From positions 1-64,000 of IMG/VR virus record IMGVR_UViG_3300031576_000032: DNA of 64,000 bases; one strand, given 5' to 3'. The position numbers and the translations under genes are program-made. The stretch's first letter is position 1; the number at the start of each line of letters is the position of its first letter. The DNA comes from a virus. The notes beneath the pieces were generated by a model. The model saw only the letters and a list, made by a program, of their open reading frames with translations, was not told the origin of the DNA and did no database searches. Positions 38,805 through 48,281 of the stretch are shown here, one piece after another.

Positions 38805-40238
38805 ATGCCTCTCACAACCGCAACAAAACTCCCCCCACGCCAATCCCAACATCCAACTCAGTTAGAAATCCGCCCCCAACCCGGCCCACAAGAAGCTTTC
38901 CTGGCTACGTCCGCCGACATCGCTATATATGGCGGCGCGGCCGGGGCGGGCAAAACGTGGGCCTTGCTGATGGAACCGTTAAGACATTTCCATCGAAAAG
39001 GCTTCGGCGCAGTCTTCTTCCGCCGCACGTCCCCCCAAATCACGGTCGAGGGCGGAATCTGGGACACCTCGGAAAAATTGTATCCCCTGGTCGGCGGTGT
39101 CCCGAAGTCAACCCTCGAATGGAACTTCCCAAGCGGCGTCACCTTCAGCATGTATCACATGGAACACGAGAAAGACCGTTTCAACTTCGACTCTAGCCAA
39201 ATCCCGTTCATAGGATTCGACCAGCTCGAATCGTTCACGAAGAAACAGTTCTTCTACATGCTGTCTCGAAATCGTAGCACCTGTGGCGTCCGGCCTTACA
39301 TACGCGGAACGTGTAACCCGGACCCCGATTCATTCCTTCGTCCTCTCCTGGAATGGTGGCTCGATAACGACACGGGCCTTCCGATTCTTTCCCGGTCCGG
39401 CATCCTTCGATGGATGGTCGTTCGTGACGACGTCGCTCATTGGGGTTTTTCGAAGGATGAGATGATGTCTCGTTTCGAAAATTCCCGGCCGTTGTCGTTC
39501 ACGTTTATTCCAGGGAAACTTCAAGACAATCCGATCCTTATGGAAGAGGACCCGGATTACCTTGCGAAATTGGAAGCTCTTCTCCCTGTAGAAAAGCAGA
39601 GACTGTTGTATGGAAACTGGAACGCCCGCGAAACGGCCGGGACATTCTTCCGGAGAGAGTGGCTTGACGGAAAGTTCGTCGAGCCGCGCGACGTCCCAAA
39701 ACAGTTCGATGCCGTCGCCCGGTACTGGGACCGCGCCGCGACAGCCGAGGAACGAGGAAAACGGAAGAAGGGTTCGGCGACCGCTAGCGTAAAAATCGGG
39801 CGGACCGGGAAAATAGGTTCGGCGGACGTCAAATTCTATGTCCTCGACGTTACGAACTTCTGGAAAGACCCGCAGGGTGTCCGCGCCGCGATTAAGGTAA
39901 CGGCCGAAACCGACGGGCACGCCGTTACGCAATGGGCGGAGCAGGACCCGGGGCAAGCCGGAAAGTTCGAAGCGGAGGATCTCGTCCGAATCCTTATCGG
40001 ACTCGGATTCTCTGCGAGAGCAAATAATGTTCGCGAATCGAAGGGGACGAGGTATAAGGTATTCGCCGACGCGGCCCAAGCGGGGATGGTGTACGTAGTC
40101 AAAGCCCCATGGAACGAGCCGTGGATACGGCAACAAGAGAACTTCGACGGGACCGACGCGTGTAAGTCGGACATGGCCGACTCGACGTCCGGGGCGATTT
40201 TCGCAGTCGGAAAAACTAAGCGGTCGGGAACGTGGTAG
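38805..40238 (+). CDS. terL: Terminase large subunit
   Basis: 477 residues. ATPase domain with Walker A GGAAGAGKT (Lys50), Walker B region FIGFDQLESF and a coupling RGTCNPDP segment; nuclease domain with ARYWDRAAT, EQDPGQAGK and DMADSTSGA (acidic residues of an RNase H fold). It powers DNA packaging into the prohead and cuts the concatemer. Separated from terS by the leftward gene island. Confidence 0.93.
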   Translation: MPLTTATKLPPRQSQHPTQLEIRPQPGPQEAFLATSADIAIYGGAAGAGKTWALLMEPLRHFHRKGFGAVFFRRTSPQITVEGGIWDTSEKLYPLVGGVPKSTLEWNFPSGVTFSMYHMEHEKDRFNFDSSQIPFIGFDQLESFTKKQFFYMLSRNRSTCGVRPYIRGTCNPDPDSFLRPLLEWWLDNDTGLPILSRSGILRWMVVRDDVAHWGFSKDEMMSRFENSRPLSFTFIPGKLQDNPILMEEDPDYLAKLEALLPVEKQRLLYGNWNARETAGTFFRREWLDGKFVEPRDVPKQFDAVARYWDRAATAEERGKRKKGSATASVKIGRTGKIGSADVKFYVLDVTNFWKDPQGVRAAIKVTAETDGHAVTQWAEQDPGQAGKFEAEDLVRILIGLGFSARANNVRESKGTRYKVFADAAQAGMVYVVKAPWNEPWIRQQENFDGTDACKSDMADSTSGAIFAVGKTKRSGTW

Positions 40239-40308
40239 CCGAAGGCTACTTCGTTACCGACCGGGCATGACGAGCGAAGCGAGTCAGGCAGGCGGCCGGA
40301 GGTAGGAA

Positions 40309-41823
40309 ATGCCTCGAGGAAAAACGAAGGAAGTCGTAAACGCCGTATCGACGAAGGACGGCGTCCGTGTCGAGTCCGGCGGACGGCTTACGAAACGCGA
40401 AGCGAAAGCGATGATCGTCGCGATGGACGCGTTTGGCCGGATGGAAGTCGCGCGGCGGATCGGGAAGTCGTACGACGGAGCGCGCGACGAGTACGAGGCT
40501 CTTGGTTATCCTCCAGCTCTAGAATTCCGTGACTTTCGCGAGCGGTATAAGCGCGGCGATATCTCAAAAGCAATCATTGATGCGCCCGCGCGAGCGTCGT
40601 GGGAGAAGCCGCCGGGAATCGTTGAACGCGACCTTCCGCCGGGGCACAAGAAGACGATTTTCGAGAAGCAAGTCGAACTCTTGTCCCAACGGTTGAAGCT
40701 CCCGTCGTACTTTTCGCGGGCAGATCGGATGGCGTCACTCGGACGGTTCTCCGGGATCTTCCTTGGTTTCGACAAAAAGGGCGGTCCCCCTGGAATGCCG
40801 GTCGCGACGAAAACGAATCGCGACCTTCTGTATGTGATGCCGTACACCGAAGGCGATCTCAAAATCTCGACTTACGTTGAGAACACCGGAGACGCGCGGT
40901 ACGCGCTCCCTTTAATGTACCGGATCGCGAAACGGAATCCGAACGGCGCACCTTCGCCATTTACAGTTCATTGGTCTCGGATTATCCACATCGTCGAAGA
41001 CCGATTCGAGGACGAGTCCGAAGGGACGCCGAAACTTGAGGCCCCCTGGAATCGGTTGATGGACATTGATAAGGTCCTTGGGGCGTCGGCGGAAGGATTT
41101 TGGCGGGCGGGTTTTCCGGGTTACGCGTTCAAAGCTGACGCCGACAGCGAATTTGGGGCGCAGGATAAGGCGGACCTCGAGGACCAAATCCTACGATACA
41201 TGCACGGTTTCCAGCGGTATCTCAGAACAAAAGGGATCACGGTCGAGGGGATGCAACAGCAGATCGCCGACCCGACGAATATCGTCTCGACAGAGATGAA
41301 TATGGTCGCGGGGTCGGTTCGGATTCCGAAACGAATCATGATGGGGTCCGAGCGGGGCGAGATGTCGTCGAAGCAGGATGATGAACACTGGAACGATATC
41401 ATCGGCGAACGGCAACTCGAGTTTTGTGAACCGGAAATCGTCCGCCAGTTCTGGGATCGGATGATCGACTACCGGGTAGTAAGGAAGCCGTCGACGGGGG
41501 AATACGATGTCGTCTGGCCCGATCGTTCGGTTGTTTCGGAATCCGATGCCGCAAACGTCGGCGTTCGTAGGTCTGTCGCGCTCCGGAACTATATCGAAGG
41601 TGGGATCTCGCGCGTGATGCCGGCGAAGACGTTCATGGCGATCGTGATGGGTCTTGCGAAAGGACAGATCGATTCGGTCGAGATCGAAGCCGAGAAGATT
41701 CTTGCGGACCACAACGCCGCGGCCGACGAACCGAAGGCCCCGGCCGTCGGGGGATCGGTTCCCCCTGGAGGACGTCCGGAGAACCAGGGAAACAAAGAAG
41801 TCAAAAAGCTAGAAGGGAGCTAG
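40309..41823 (+). CDS. Portal protein (DUF1073-like)
   Basis: 504 residues. The order DAFGRMEVARRIGKSYDGARD, YKRGDISKAIIDAPARASWEKPP, WSRIIHIVEDRFEDE, and MVAGSVRIPKRIMMGSERGEMSS matches DUF1073-type portal proteins, which form the dodecameric DNA channel. C-terminus is disordered. Directly after terL as usual; hairpins (tagccgaaggcta and similar) lie in the 70-base gap. Confidence 0.88.
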   Translation: MPRGKTKEVVNAVSTKDGVRVESGGRLTKREAKAMIVAMDAFGRMEVARRIGKSYDGARDEYEALGYPPALEFRDFRERYKRGDISKAIIDAPARASWEKPPGIVERDLPPGHKKTIFEKQVELLSQRLKLPSYFSRADRMASLGRFSGIFLGFDKKGGPPGMPVATKTNRDLLYVMPYTEGDLKISTYVENTGDARYALPLMYRIAKRNPNGAPSPFTVHWSRIIHIVEDRFEDESEGTPKLEAPWNRLMDIDKVLGASAEGFWRAGFPGYAFKADADSEFGAQDKADLEDQILRYMHGFQRYLRTKGITVEGMQQQIADPTNIVSTEMNMVAGSVRIPKRIMMGSERGEMSSKQDDEHWNDIIGERQLEFCEPEIVRQFWDRMIDYRVVRKPSTGEYDVVWPDRSVVSESDAANVGVRRSVALRNYIEGGISRVMPAKTFMAIVMGLAKGQIDSVEIEAEKILADHNAAADEPKAPAVGGSVPPGGRPENQGNKEVKKLEGS

Positions 41824-41826
41824 AAA

Positions 41827-42234
41827 ATGGCAACAGCGCTTTACGGAAAGGGCCGCGAGGGATTCCTCGACGGCTCGATCGACTGGGACACGAACACGAT
41901 CAAGGCGGTCCTGATCGATGCGGCGGATTACACGGTGTCGATCGACGTCCACGACAACCTCGACGACATCCCAGGCGCGGCCCGCGTCGCCACGTCGTCG
42001 GCGCTCTCTGGAAAGACCGTGACGCTCGGCGTCGCGGACGCGGACGACGTCACGTTCTCTGCGGTCTCGGGCGATCAGTGCGAGGCACTCGTGCTCTACA
42101 AGGACACTGGCACGGAGTCGACATCGCGATTGATCGCGTACATCGACAACGCGACGGGGCTCCCCGTTACTCCGAGCGGCGGAGACATCATCGTCGCGTG
42201 GGACAACGGCGCGAACAAGATTTTCAAGCTGTAG
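41827..42234 (+). CDS. Conserved phage structural protein
   Basis: 135 residues, beta-rich. MATALYGKGREGFLDGSIDW...TIKAVLIDAADYT, DDVTFSAVSGDQCEALVLYKDTG and DNATGLPVTPSGGDI are phrases from a family found next to portals or fibres in many siphoviruses. Probable virion appendage or head protein. Confidence 0.7.
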   Translation: MATALYGKGREGFLDGSIDWDTNTIKAVLIDAADYTVSIDVHDNLDDIPGAARVATSSALSGKTVTLGVADADDVTFSAVSGDQCEALVLYKDTGTESTSRLIAYIDNATGLPVTPSGGDIIVAWDNGANKIFKL

Positions 42235-42247
42235 GACCGAGGCGATA

Positions 42248-42406
42248 ATGGCTTCCACACCGTTCATTGCGAACCTCCTGAGAGAAGATTTGCTCTGGGG
42301 TACGGTTGTATCGATCCTCGGTGTCGGATTGTTTTACTTAGTCCTTCGGTACGTTGATCCGTGGATCGATTCAAAATGGCGCAAGAAGAATGGGCTGAGG
42401 CCGTAG
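42248..42406 (+). CDS. 52-residue membrane protein
   Basis: MASTPFIANLLREDLLWGTV is followed by a hydrophobic helix (VVSILGVGLFYLVLRYV) and a basic tail (DSKWRKKNG). The stop abuts the TTG of the next gene. Unknown; similar single-helix proteins occur in this position in other phages. Confidence 0.6.
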   Translation: MASTPFIANLLREDLLWGTVVSILGVGLFYLVLRYVDPWIDSKWRKKNGLRP

Positions 42407-44476
42407 TTGTCTTGGGGTAGCGCCGGATCAATCGGTGTCGGGAATAGCAAGGCGTCGGGGACGACCCTTGTCCTGACGACGACCGCGACGGCCGAGGCCG
42501 GGAACGTCGTGTTCCTGGTCATCGCTTCGGACAACGTCGCGACGGCCGACGGGAATACATCCGAAGTTTCCTCGATCGCCGATTCCGCAGGCGGGAACAC
42601 GTGGACGAAGGCGCGCGAGTTCTGTAACGCGCAGGGTGCCGCGAACGCCGGGACGACTCTCTCGTTCTGGTACTCGAAACTTGTCAACCAGATCGCCAGC
42701 GGCGGGACGATCACTGTCACGTTCGCGAACACGATCACGGCGAAGGCGATTTCGGCTCAAGAGTTCACCATGGCCTCGGGGTCGCTGATCAGTATTGTTG
42801 ACGCGGCGGATCTACCGAACGACGTTCTAGACGTTGGGTCGATGACGACTGCGACGCTCCCGTCAAACGAGTATCTGTTCTTCCGGGCGATTGCTGGCGA
42901 GACGACGACGGCGATCGCATTCACGCCGACGACGAACTTCACGGAAGTCACGCGTGGCCAGATGACGGGCGGGCTCCCGGCATCGAATCAGTCAGCGTTC
43001 GGCGAGTTCCGGATCGTCACCTCGACGGCGCAGACGAGCAATCCGACGACGATCATTGGGGACTACGCGTCGTCGTTTGTTGTGTTCAAGGAACTCGTCG
43101 TCCAGAATCTTTCCGGCGCGAGTGGGATCGCGACTGGCGAGGCAGTCGGCGCGGAGAAGGTCAACCATTCGCTCCCGTCTGGCGGCGGGATCGCATCGGC
43201 GTTTGCGGTTGGCATTGCTACAATTTCGCTTGGGGTCTCGTTGGTTGGTGGTCTCGCGAGCGCGGAGGCATTCGGATCGGCGTCGGTCAAACGCTTGCTT
43301 TCTGTGGCTGGCGGAATCGTTTCGGCTGAATTGTTCGGGGCCGGGTCGCTCGGCGGATTCCTTGTTAGCGCTGGCGGGATCGCGTCGGGCGAGGCGTTCA
43401 GTGTCGTGGCCGTTGGAAAGGTGCCGACGTTCGTTGCGGCTGGGTCGGTCGCCTCGTCGAGCAGCGGCGGGAACGTCTTCCCGAGCCTTCCGGCTGGGTT
43501 TGCGGCTGGGCACTATCACGTTTGCGTCGTCGGGAAAAACGCAACGACGAACGCGCCGACTATGTTTTCGCCGGATTGGGATGTTCTCCTACCCCATACG
43601 ATCGTATCAGGAGCCGGAGGCACGATCGCGCTCTCGATCTTCGGGCGCAGGGCGCAGGCCGGGGACGTCGTGCCGACGGTGTTCTACGCTGGGACAAATG
43701 CAATCATCGCGAGGATCGCCGGGTACCATGGCGTTGCCCTCGCGGCTACGATCGCAGCCGAGGTCGTCGGCACTCCGCAGGGGAACGCGAGTGTTGATAC
43801 GACTCTGACGTGTCCGCCGATCGTGACTTTGACGGACTTCGATCGCGTCCTGCTTGTCGGAGCGGCAGCGAACGGCGGGAACTTCACTGGATACTCCGGA
43901 GTACCGCCGCCGGTAGAGAGAATTGATTCTGGGATCGGTGCCCAGGCGGCAATCGTAGTCGCCGATTTTTTTAAGACGCCTGCTGGTAGCACGAGCGCGC
44001 AAGACTCCACGATAACGATTCCGCCCCTCGGGAACGCGCGGATCGGCGTACAGATCGCGCTTCGTCCGCCGACGAACGTGGCGACTTCGGGCGCTGGTGG
44101 AATTGGGTCATCGGAGGCGTTCGGCGTCGCGTCGATCGGTATCAGGGCGCCCGGTGCCGGTGCAATCGCGACCGGAGAGGCGCTCGGAGTTGCATCGGTC
44201 AAGACGAGACTCAACGACGCCGGTGGAATCGTATCGGCCGAAGCGTTCGGGTCGGCTAGCGTGAATGGGACGCTCGGCCCATCATCGATTCTATCCGCCG
44301 AGGTGTTTGGTGTTGCAAGTATTTCGCAACGGGGGTTTAATGTTGGTGGAATTGAATCGGCTGAAGTGTTCGGAAAACCACTAATCTATGTTGGACCACT
44401 AGTTGCACCGGTTGAGCGAAGTGAAATTGTTCGTGGGGAAAATCGGTTTATCCCAGTTATTGACGGGTCTATCTAA
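42407..44476 (+). CDS. Virion appendage protein with GGIxSAEAFG repeats
   Basis: 689 residues from a TTG directly after the upstream stop. The N-terminal 230 residues form a beta domain (TLVLTTTATAEAGNVVFLV, a concanavalin/Ig-like layout), then about five repeats of the form GGIxSAEAFGxASV at roughly 22-residue spacing. A second beta domain follows (ATNAPTMFSPDW...), then about five more repeats. Such repeats are known from phage tail or head-fibre proteins. Likely surface-exposed receptor or carbohydrate-binding fibre. Confidence 0.7.
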   Translation: MSWGSAGSIGVGNSKASGTTLVLTTTATAEAGNVVFLVIASDNVATADGNTSEVSSIADSAGGNTWTKAREFCNAQGAANAGTTLSFWYSKLVNQIASGGTITVTFANTITAKAISAQEFTMASGSLISIVDAADLPNDVLDVGSMTTATLPSNEYLFFRAIAGETTTAIAFTPTTNFTEVTRGQMTGGLPASNQSAFGEFRIVTSTAQTSNPTTIIGDYASSFVVFKELVVQNLSGASGIATGEAVGAEKVNHSLPSGGGIASAFAVGIATISLGVSLVGGLASAEAFGSASVKRLLSVAGGIVSAELFGAGSLGGFLVSAGGIASGEAFSVVAVGKVPTFVAAGSVASSSSGGNVFPSLPAGFAAGHYHVCVVGKNATTNAPTMFSPDWDVLLPHTIVSGAGGTIALSIFGRRAQAGDVVPTVFYAGTNAIIARIAGYHGVALAATIAAEVVGTPQGNASVDTTLTCPPIVTLTDFDRVLLVGAAANGGNFTGYSGVPPPVERIDSGIGAQAAIVVADFFKTPAGSTSAQDSTITIPPLGNARIGVQIALRPPTNVATSGAGGIGSSEAFGVASIGIRAPGAGAIATGEALGVASVKTRLNDAGGIVSAEAFGSASVNGTLGPSSILSAEVFGVASISQRGFNVGGIESAEVFGKPLIYVGPLVAPVERSEIVRGENRFIPVIDGSI

Positions 44477-45534
44477 TGGCGATCACGACGGTTGTCTTTG
44501 GACCGAACGATCTGGATGGGGCCAACACGATCGTCTCAGGCGCAGCACCGCGAGTCGCGAGGACCGGCGGCGTCGGGAAGTTCTTCCCGACAGAGACAAA
44601 AGAGTACCGCTCGAACATCGCGGTCCCGGAGGACATTCTTGAGGCGTACCCGGCGTGGCATAATGAGGGTCCATCGATCGCGTACGTTGGCGTCGCATAC
44701 AAAGTGGGCGCAGTCGAGAAGCGTTGGCGGACAATGCTCCGGTTTATCCTTCGAGCCGTCACGATTGACCGATCGTCTATTGTTTCTGGCGTCGCGCCGG
44801 CGGTTTCGTCTTGGCAGTGGGTCGTTGGCGCGAGGTTAATATGGTACGCGGGCGATCCGGCGGCGAACGATCTCGATGCGGTCCCGATCACGATCAACGA
44901 GTCTGACCTAGAGATTCGTGTCGGGCGCGGACTGTACGATCTGGCTACGGTTCCGACGAAGGAGGGTCCGTTCGGATACCCAGCGCCAACCGGGACTGAA
45001 CACAAGGACGATCAACTTGCGGAGACATACGATGGTGCGCCAGTATTCGGCTCGGTTGAGGGAACTCTTGGATGGGGCTTGTGGGCGCTTCCAACGCGGA
45101 CCGAGAAAACGCTTGTCTTGTCCCAGTCCGCGATCGACGCGCTCCTTAAAACGATTTCGGGGGACGCCGATTCGTATATTGATTTCGGGTTCATCGCGCT
45201 TTCCGGAGAGGAAGCGGCCGTTGGGTCGACGAACGTTGTCAACTTTAAGCGGGAGATCGCTGCATGGGATCCACATCCACCGCGATTTGAAATCGACTTC
45301 AACCTTCCGGTAACGTTAAGTAGCGCTGGGACGATCGCGTCTACTGAAAGTATTGGGTCGGCAGTTGTAAATCATGGACTATCAGAATCGGGGGCGATCG
45401 GGTCCTTTGAGAATTTTGGTTCGGGGGTTGTCTTATCGGATAATTCGCACGTCGACCCCCGTCCGTCGAGAAAAGCTCGAGTAGCAAAAGACCTTAGGAT
45501 TACTCGGGTCAGAAGGAGGCGGACAATTGGCTGA
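44476..45534 (+). CDS. Second appendage protein with repeat remnant
   Basis: 352 residues, TAATG overlap. The N-terminal 270 residues resemble a beta-sandwich virion domain (WRTMLRFILRAVTIDRSSIV, LIWYAGDPAANDLD). Residues 285-325 hold two degenerate copies of the repeat of the previous gene (GTIASTESIGSAVV, GAIGSFENFGSGVV). The C-terminus is very basic (RKARVAKDLRITRVRRRR). Confidence 0.65.
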   Translation: MAITTVVFGPNDLDGANTIVSGAAPRVARTGGVGKFFPTETKEYRSNIAVPEDILEAYPAWHNEGPSIAYVGVAYKVGAVEKRWRTMLRFILRAVTIDRSSIVSGVAPAVSSWQWVVGARLIWYAGDPAANDLDAVPITINESDLEIRVGRGLYDLATVPTKEGPFGYPAPTGTEHKDDQLAETYDGAPVFGSVEGTLGWGLWALPTRTEKTLVLSQSAIDALLKTISGDADSYIDFGFIALSGEEAAVGSTNVVNFKREIAAWDPHPPRFEIDFNLPVTLSSAGTIASTESIGSAVVNHGLSESGAIGSFENFGSGVVLSDNSHVDPRPSRKARVAKDLRITRVRRRRTIG

Positions 45535-45838
45535 CGTAAATCGGACTTTCGATAAGGACCCGGATGCGGTCCTCGACTACGGGTTTGACTGGAACCCGAG
45601 CGATCTTCCTGATGATGACCTTCCGTACCTTGTTGCCGGGGAGATAATCATTTCGAGTTCGTGGGAAGCAAACGACGCCGGAGTCGTGATCGATATTGAT
45701 ACGTTCTCGGACACGGTTACGACTGTGTGGCTTAGTGGTGGAACTGTCGGGGAAACGTACACACTGACGAATCACATTGAAACGTCCGCCGGACGGGAAG
45801 ACGACCGGTCATTTGACGTTATCGTAAAAGAGAGATAA
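45527..45838 (+). CDS. Fibre-tail adaptor-like phage protein
   Basis: 103 residues from a TTG with a strong site (aaggagg); the start overlaps the upstream stop. DKDPDAVLDYGFDWN...TVWLSGGTVGETYTLTNHIETSAGREDDRSFDV matches the conserved small protein described as phage fibre-tail adaptor (gp77-like). Confidence 0.78.
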   Translation: MADVNRTFDKDPDAVLDYGFDWNPSDLPDDDLPYLVAGEIIISSSWEANDAGVVIDIDTFSDTVTTVWLSGGTVGETYTLTNHIETSAGREDDRSFDVIVKER

Positions 45839-45895
45839 AAAGTGGTATCTCCCCTATCATCGGAAGGGGTAAGGTCTTCGAAAGAAGGAGAATAG

Positions 45896-47683
45896 ATGCC
45901 TTTCGGTAACGAGCACTCGTGCCAGTTGAACGATCCGAAAAAGTATGCAAAGATCCGCCGGAAGAAGGGTATCGGCGGCGGGCCGGACGTGTTGATTGGG
46001 ATTACGAACGACGGAAAGCCCGAAGCGCAGTCACTCCGATTTCCGAAGTCTCGGTTTACGGAAGCCGAGGCCCGGAAGAAGTCCCTCGGGGCCGGGGTGT
46101 TCGAAGCTGCGACCGCGAACGCGGTCGTCACGATGGAGTCTGCCGGGGCGGTCCGGAGGGAGAAGAAGGCCGGGAAGGATTATATTGTCGCGCCCGTCGT
46201 GATGATCGTCGAAGGCGTCCACAAGGGAAACGGCGGGGCGCTTTTCTACTCAGCGGCGGAGTTGAAGAAGTCCGTCTCGAACGCCGATGGGATTCCCTTG
46301 TTCGTTCAACATCCTCGGGACCAATGGGGAAACTACACGTCGGCGAAAGACTCGACTGTAAATGGTGAGAAGCTCGTCGGATTTGTCTCGGCTCCGTCGT
46401 TCAATGATGATGGAGCGAAGATGCCGGCTGAGATCTGGGCGGAGGAAGAGAAACTCAAGGCTGTGTCCCCCGAGTCATTCGAGGCGATCCTCGAGGGGAT
46501 GCCGCTGAATGTGTCGACGGGGGTATACCCGTATGACGCCGATATGGTCCCGGGTGTCTGGCAAGGAGAGCAGTACCTTTCCTCCCTCTCCAATATCCAG
46601 TGGGACCATCTTGCTCTTCTCCCGGGAAAACAGGGTGCTTGTTCGTGGGACGATGGGTGTGGGGTCCGGGCGAACGAAGAACTCCTCGGGAACGATGAGC
46701 CGAGAGCGTGGGCCAAGATCGAGTCGGTCCTGAAGGAGAACAGGGTCGGGATTCTTCGAATCGGGGAGGTTCTTACCCCCCTGGAGAACGAGGACTCGAT
46801 CGAGGATAAGCTCGACGGGGTCCGGACGGCGGTGTATGCGCTTGATTCCGTGTCGTGGATTCATTATGTTCGGGAGACATACAAGGGATTTGTCGTGTAC
46901 GGGGCGTGTCCAAAACCCGAGGCGTATGGTTCGAAGGGGCAGAAATCAAAGACGTTCAAACGGAGGTACTCGATCGACGCCGATGGGAACGTGACGCTTG
47001 CGGCTGAGGTCGTAGAAGTTGAGATGAAGGTCACGTACGTCCCGGTCGGGACGGCCAACGAAGAAAAACAGGAGGAAAAGAAAATGGACAAGGACAAGCT
47101 GGTCCAGGCCCTGATCGATTGCGCGAAGACGCCGTTCGTCGAAACGCATCGTGCGGGGTTGATGGCAATGGATGTTCCGGCGCTTCAAGCACTTGAGGTG
47201 AAGGAACCTTGCGAAGCGGACAAGAAGGCTGAGGCCGACAAGATCGCGAACGAGAAGATCGAGGCCGACAAGAAGGCCGCGCTCGTGAACGAGAAGAAGG
47301 ATGATGAAGGAAAGCCTCGGAAGCCGAAGCGTCGGTCGATCGAGGAGTATCTCGAAGATGCGCCGCCTGAAGTCGTACGGATCGTGAACGAATCGTTGTC
47401 TCGTGAGAAGGCCGAAAAGGAGTCCCTCGTTGAAAAGATCCTTGCGAACCAGGGAGACCTTGACGAGGACGATCTTGGCGACAACGATTTCTTGGAGAAA
47501 GAACTCGTCGCGATGGACGTTCGGACACTTCGGAAGATCGCGAACGTCCGATCGACCGACGATGATTTTGGTGGGCGATCGGGTCCGGTCGGAAACGCTC
47601 GAGAGAAATTGAAGGCTCCGAACGCCCCGATTCCGTTTCCAAGAAAGAAGGCCGCGTCGTCTGGTGGGGACGACGAGGACTAG
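45896..47683 (+). CDS. Prohead protease/scaffold fusion (DUF2213-like)
   Basis: 595 residues. The N-terminal half carries DUF2213-type features (GIPLFVQHPRDQWGNY, LNVSTGVYPYDADMVPG, WDHLALLPGKQGACSWDDGCG), a capsid maturation protease family with a His/Ser-type site. The C-terminal 200 residues are a charged Lys/Glu/Ala helix (EADKKAEADKIANEK), typical of a fused scaffold. An extra middle segment (330-395: WIHYVRETYKGFVVYG) adds a small domain. Confidence 0.82.
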   Translation: MPFGNEHSCQLNDPKKYAKIRRKKGIGGGPDVLIGITNDGKPEAQSLRFPKSRFTEAEARKKSLGAGVFEAATANAVVTMESAGAVRREKKAGKDYIVAPVVMIVEGVHKGNGGALFYSAAELKKSVSNADGIPLFVQHPRDQWGNYTSAKDSTVNGEKLVGFVSAPSFNDDGAKMPAEIWAEEEKLKAVSPESFEAILEGMPLNVSTGVYPYDADMVPGVWQGEQYLSSLSNIQWDHLALLPGKQGACSWDDGCGVRANEELLGNDEPRAWAKIESVLKENRVGILRIGEVLTPLENEDSIEDKLDGVRTAVYALDSVSWIHYVRETYKGFVVYGACPKPEAYGSKGQKSKTFKRRYSIDADGNVTLAAEVVEVEMKVTYVPVGTANEEKQEEKKMDKDKLVQALIDCAKTPFVETHRAGLMAMDVPALQALEVKEPCEADKKAEADKIANEKIEADKKAALVNEKKDDEGKPRKPKRRSIEEYLEDAPPEVVRIVNESLSREKAEKESLVEKILANQGDLDEDDLGDNDFLEKELVAMDVRTLRKIANVRSTDDDFGGRSGPVGNAREKLKAPNAPIPFPRKKAASSGGDDED

Positions 47684-47758
47684 GACCGGGATCTATCCCG
47701 GAACGATTCAAACCGAGAACTATAACGGTCCTTACGGGCCTTTGAAGGAGGATAGGAA

Positions 47759-48211
47759 ATGACGTCCATTGCATCGGTTCGCCCGCATAAGGTGGCTCTC
47801 CAAGTGTATGGGGAGCACATCATCGGGACAACGAAGTCGACGGCGGTTGCGATTACCCCTGGGCATCTTCTGGAATTGACTTCGTCGGGGACGGTCCAGA
47901 AGCATTCGTCGAATGGCGCGGCGGCAATCGTTCGGCTTGCGATCCAGAAGCCGGGTGAGGGCGCGCTCGAAACGGCGTATTCGGCGAGCGATATGGTCGA
48001 TCACCAGGTGTTTCGGTCGGGGGACGAGGTGTATGTCCTCCTGAAGGACGGAGCAAACGCAGTGATCGGGGATAAGCTCGTGTCGAACGCTGATGGGACG
48101 TTTGATGTTCTCGCGTCGACTGAAGTTGGACTTCTCGAAGCGATCGAAGCGAAGAACCTGACGGCTTCGGCGAATACGACGGCAGACCGGATCATGGCGA
48201 GGGTTCTCTAA
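47759..48211 (+). CDS. Head decoration/stabilisation protein
   Basis: 150 residues, beta-rich, between protease and major capsid genes, as for DUF2190-type decoration proteins. GHLLELTSSGTVQKHSSNGAAAIV and GDEVYVLLKDGANAVIGDKLVSNADGTF support this. Good ribosome site (aaggagg). Confidence 0.75.
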   Translation: MTSIASVRPHKVALQVYGEHIIGTTKSTAVAITPGHLLELTSSGTVQKHSSNGAAAIVRLAIQKPGEGALETAYSASDMVDHQVFRSGDEVYVLLKDGANAVIGDKLVSNADGTFDVLASTEVGLLEAIEAKNLTASANTTADRIMARVL

Positions 48212-48281
48212 GACCCCCGAAGGGCAGATGGCGTAGATACGGCCCTTCGGCGGCACGCCGGGGCGAAAAAGGAGATTTAAG

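Noticed and set aside
37403-38815. Leftward open frame of 470 codons in the island
   Set aside because: Almost entirely Arg/Ser/Gly, produced by high GC and lack of stops opposite better frames; overlaps two supported genes and two promoters.
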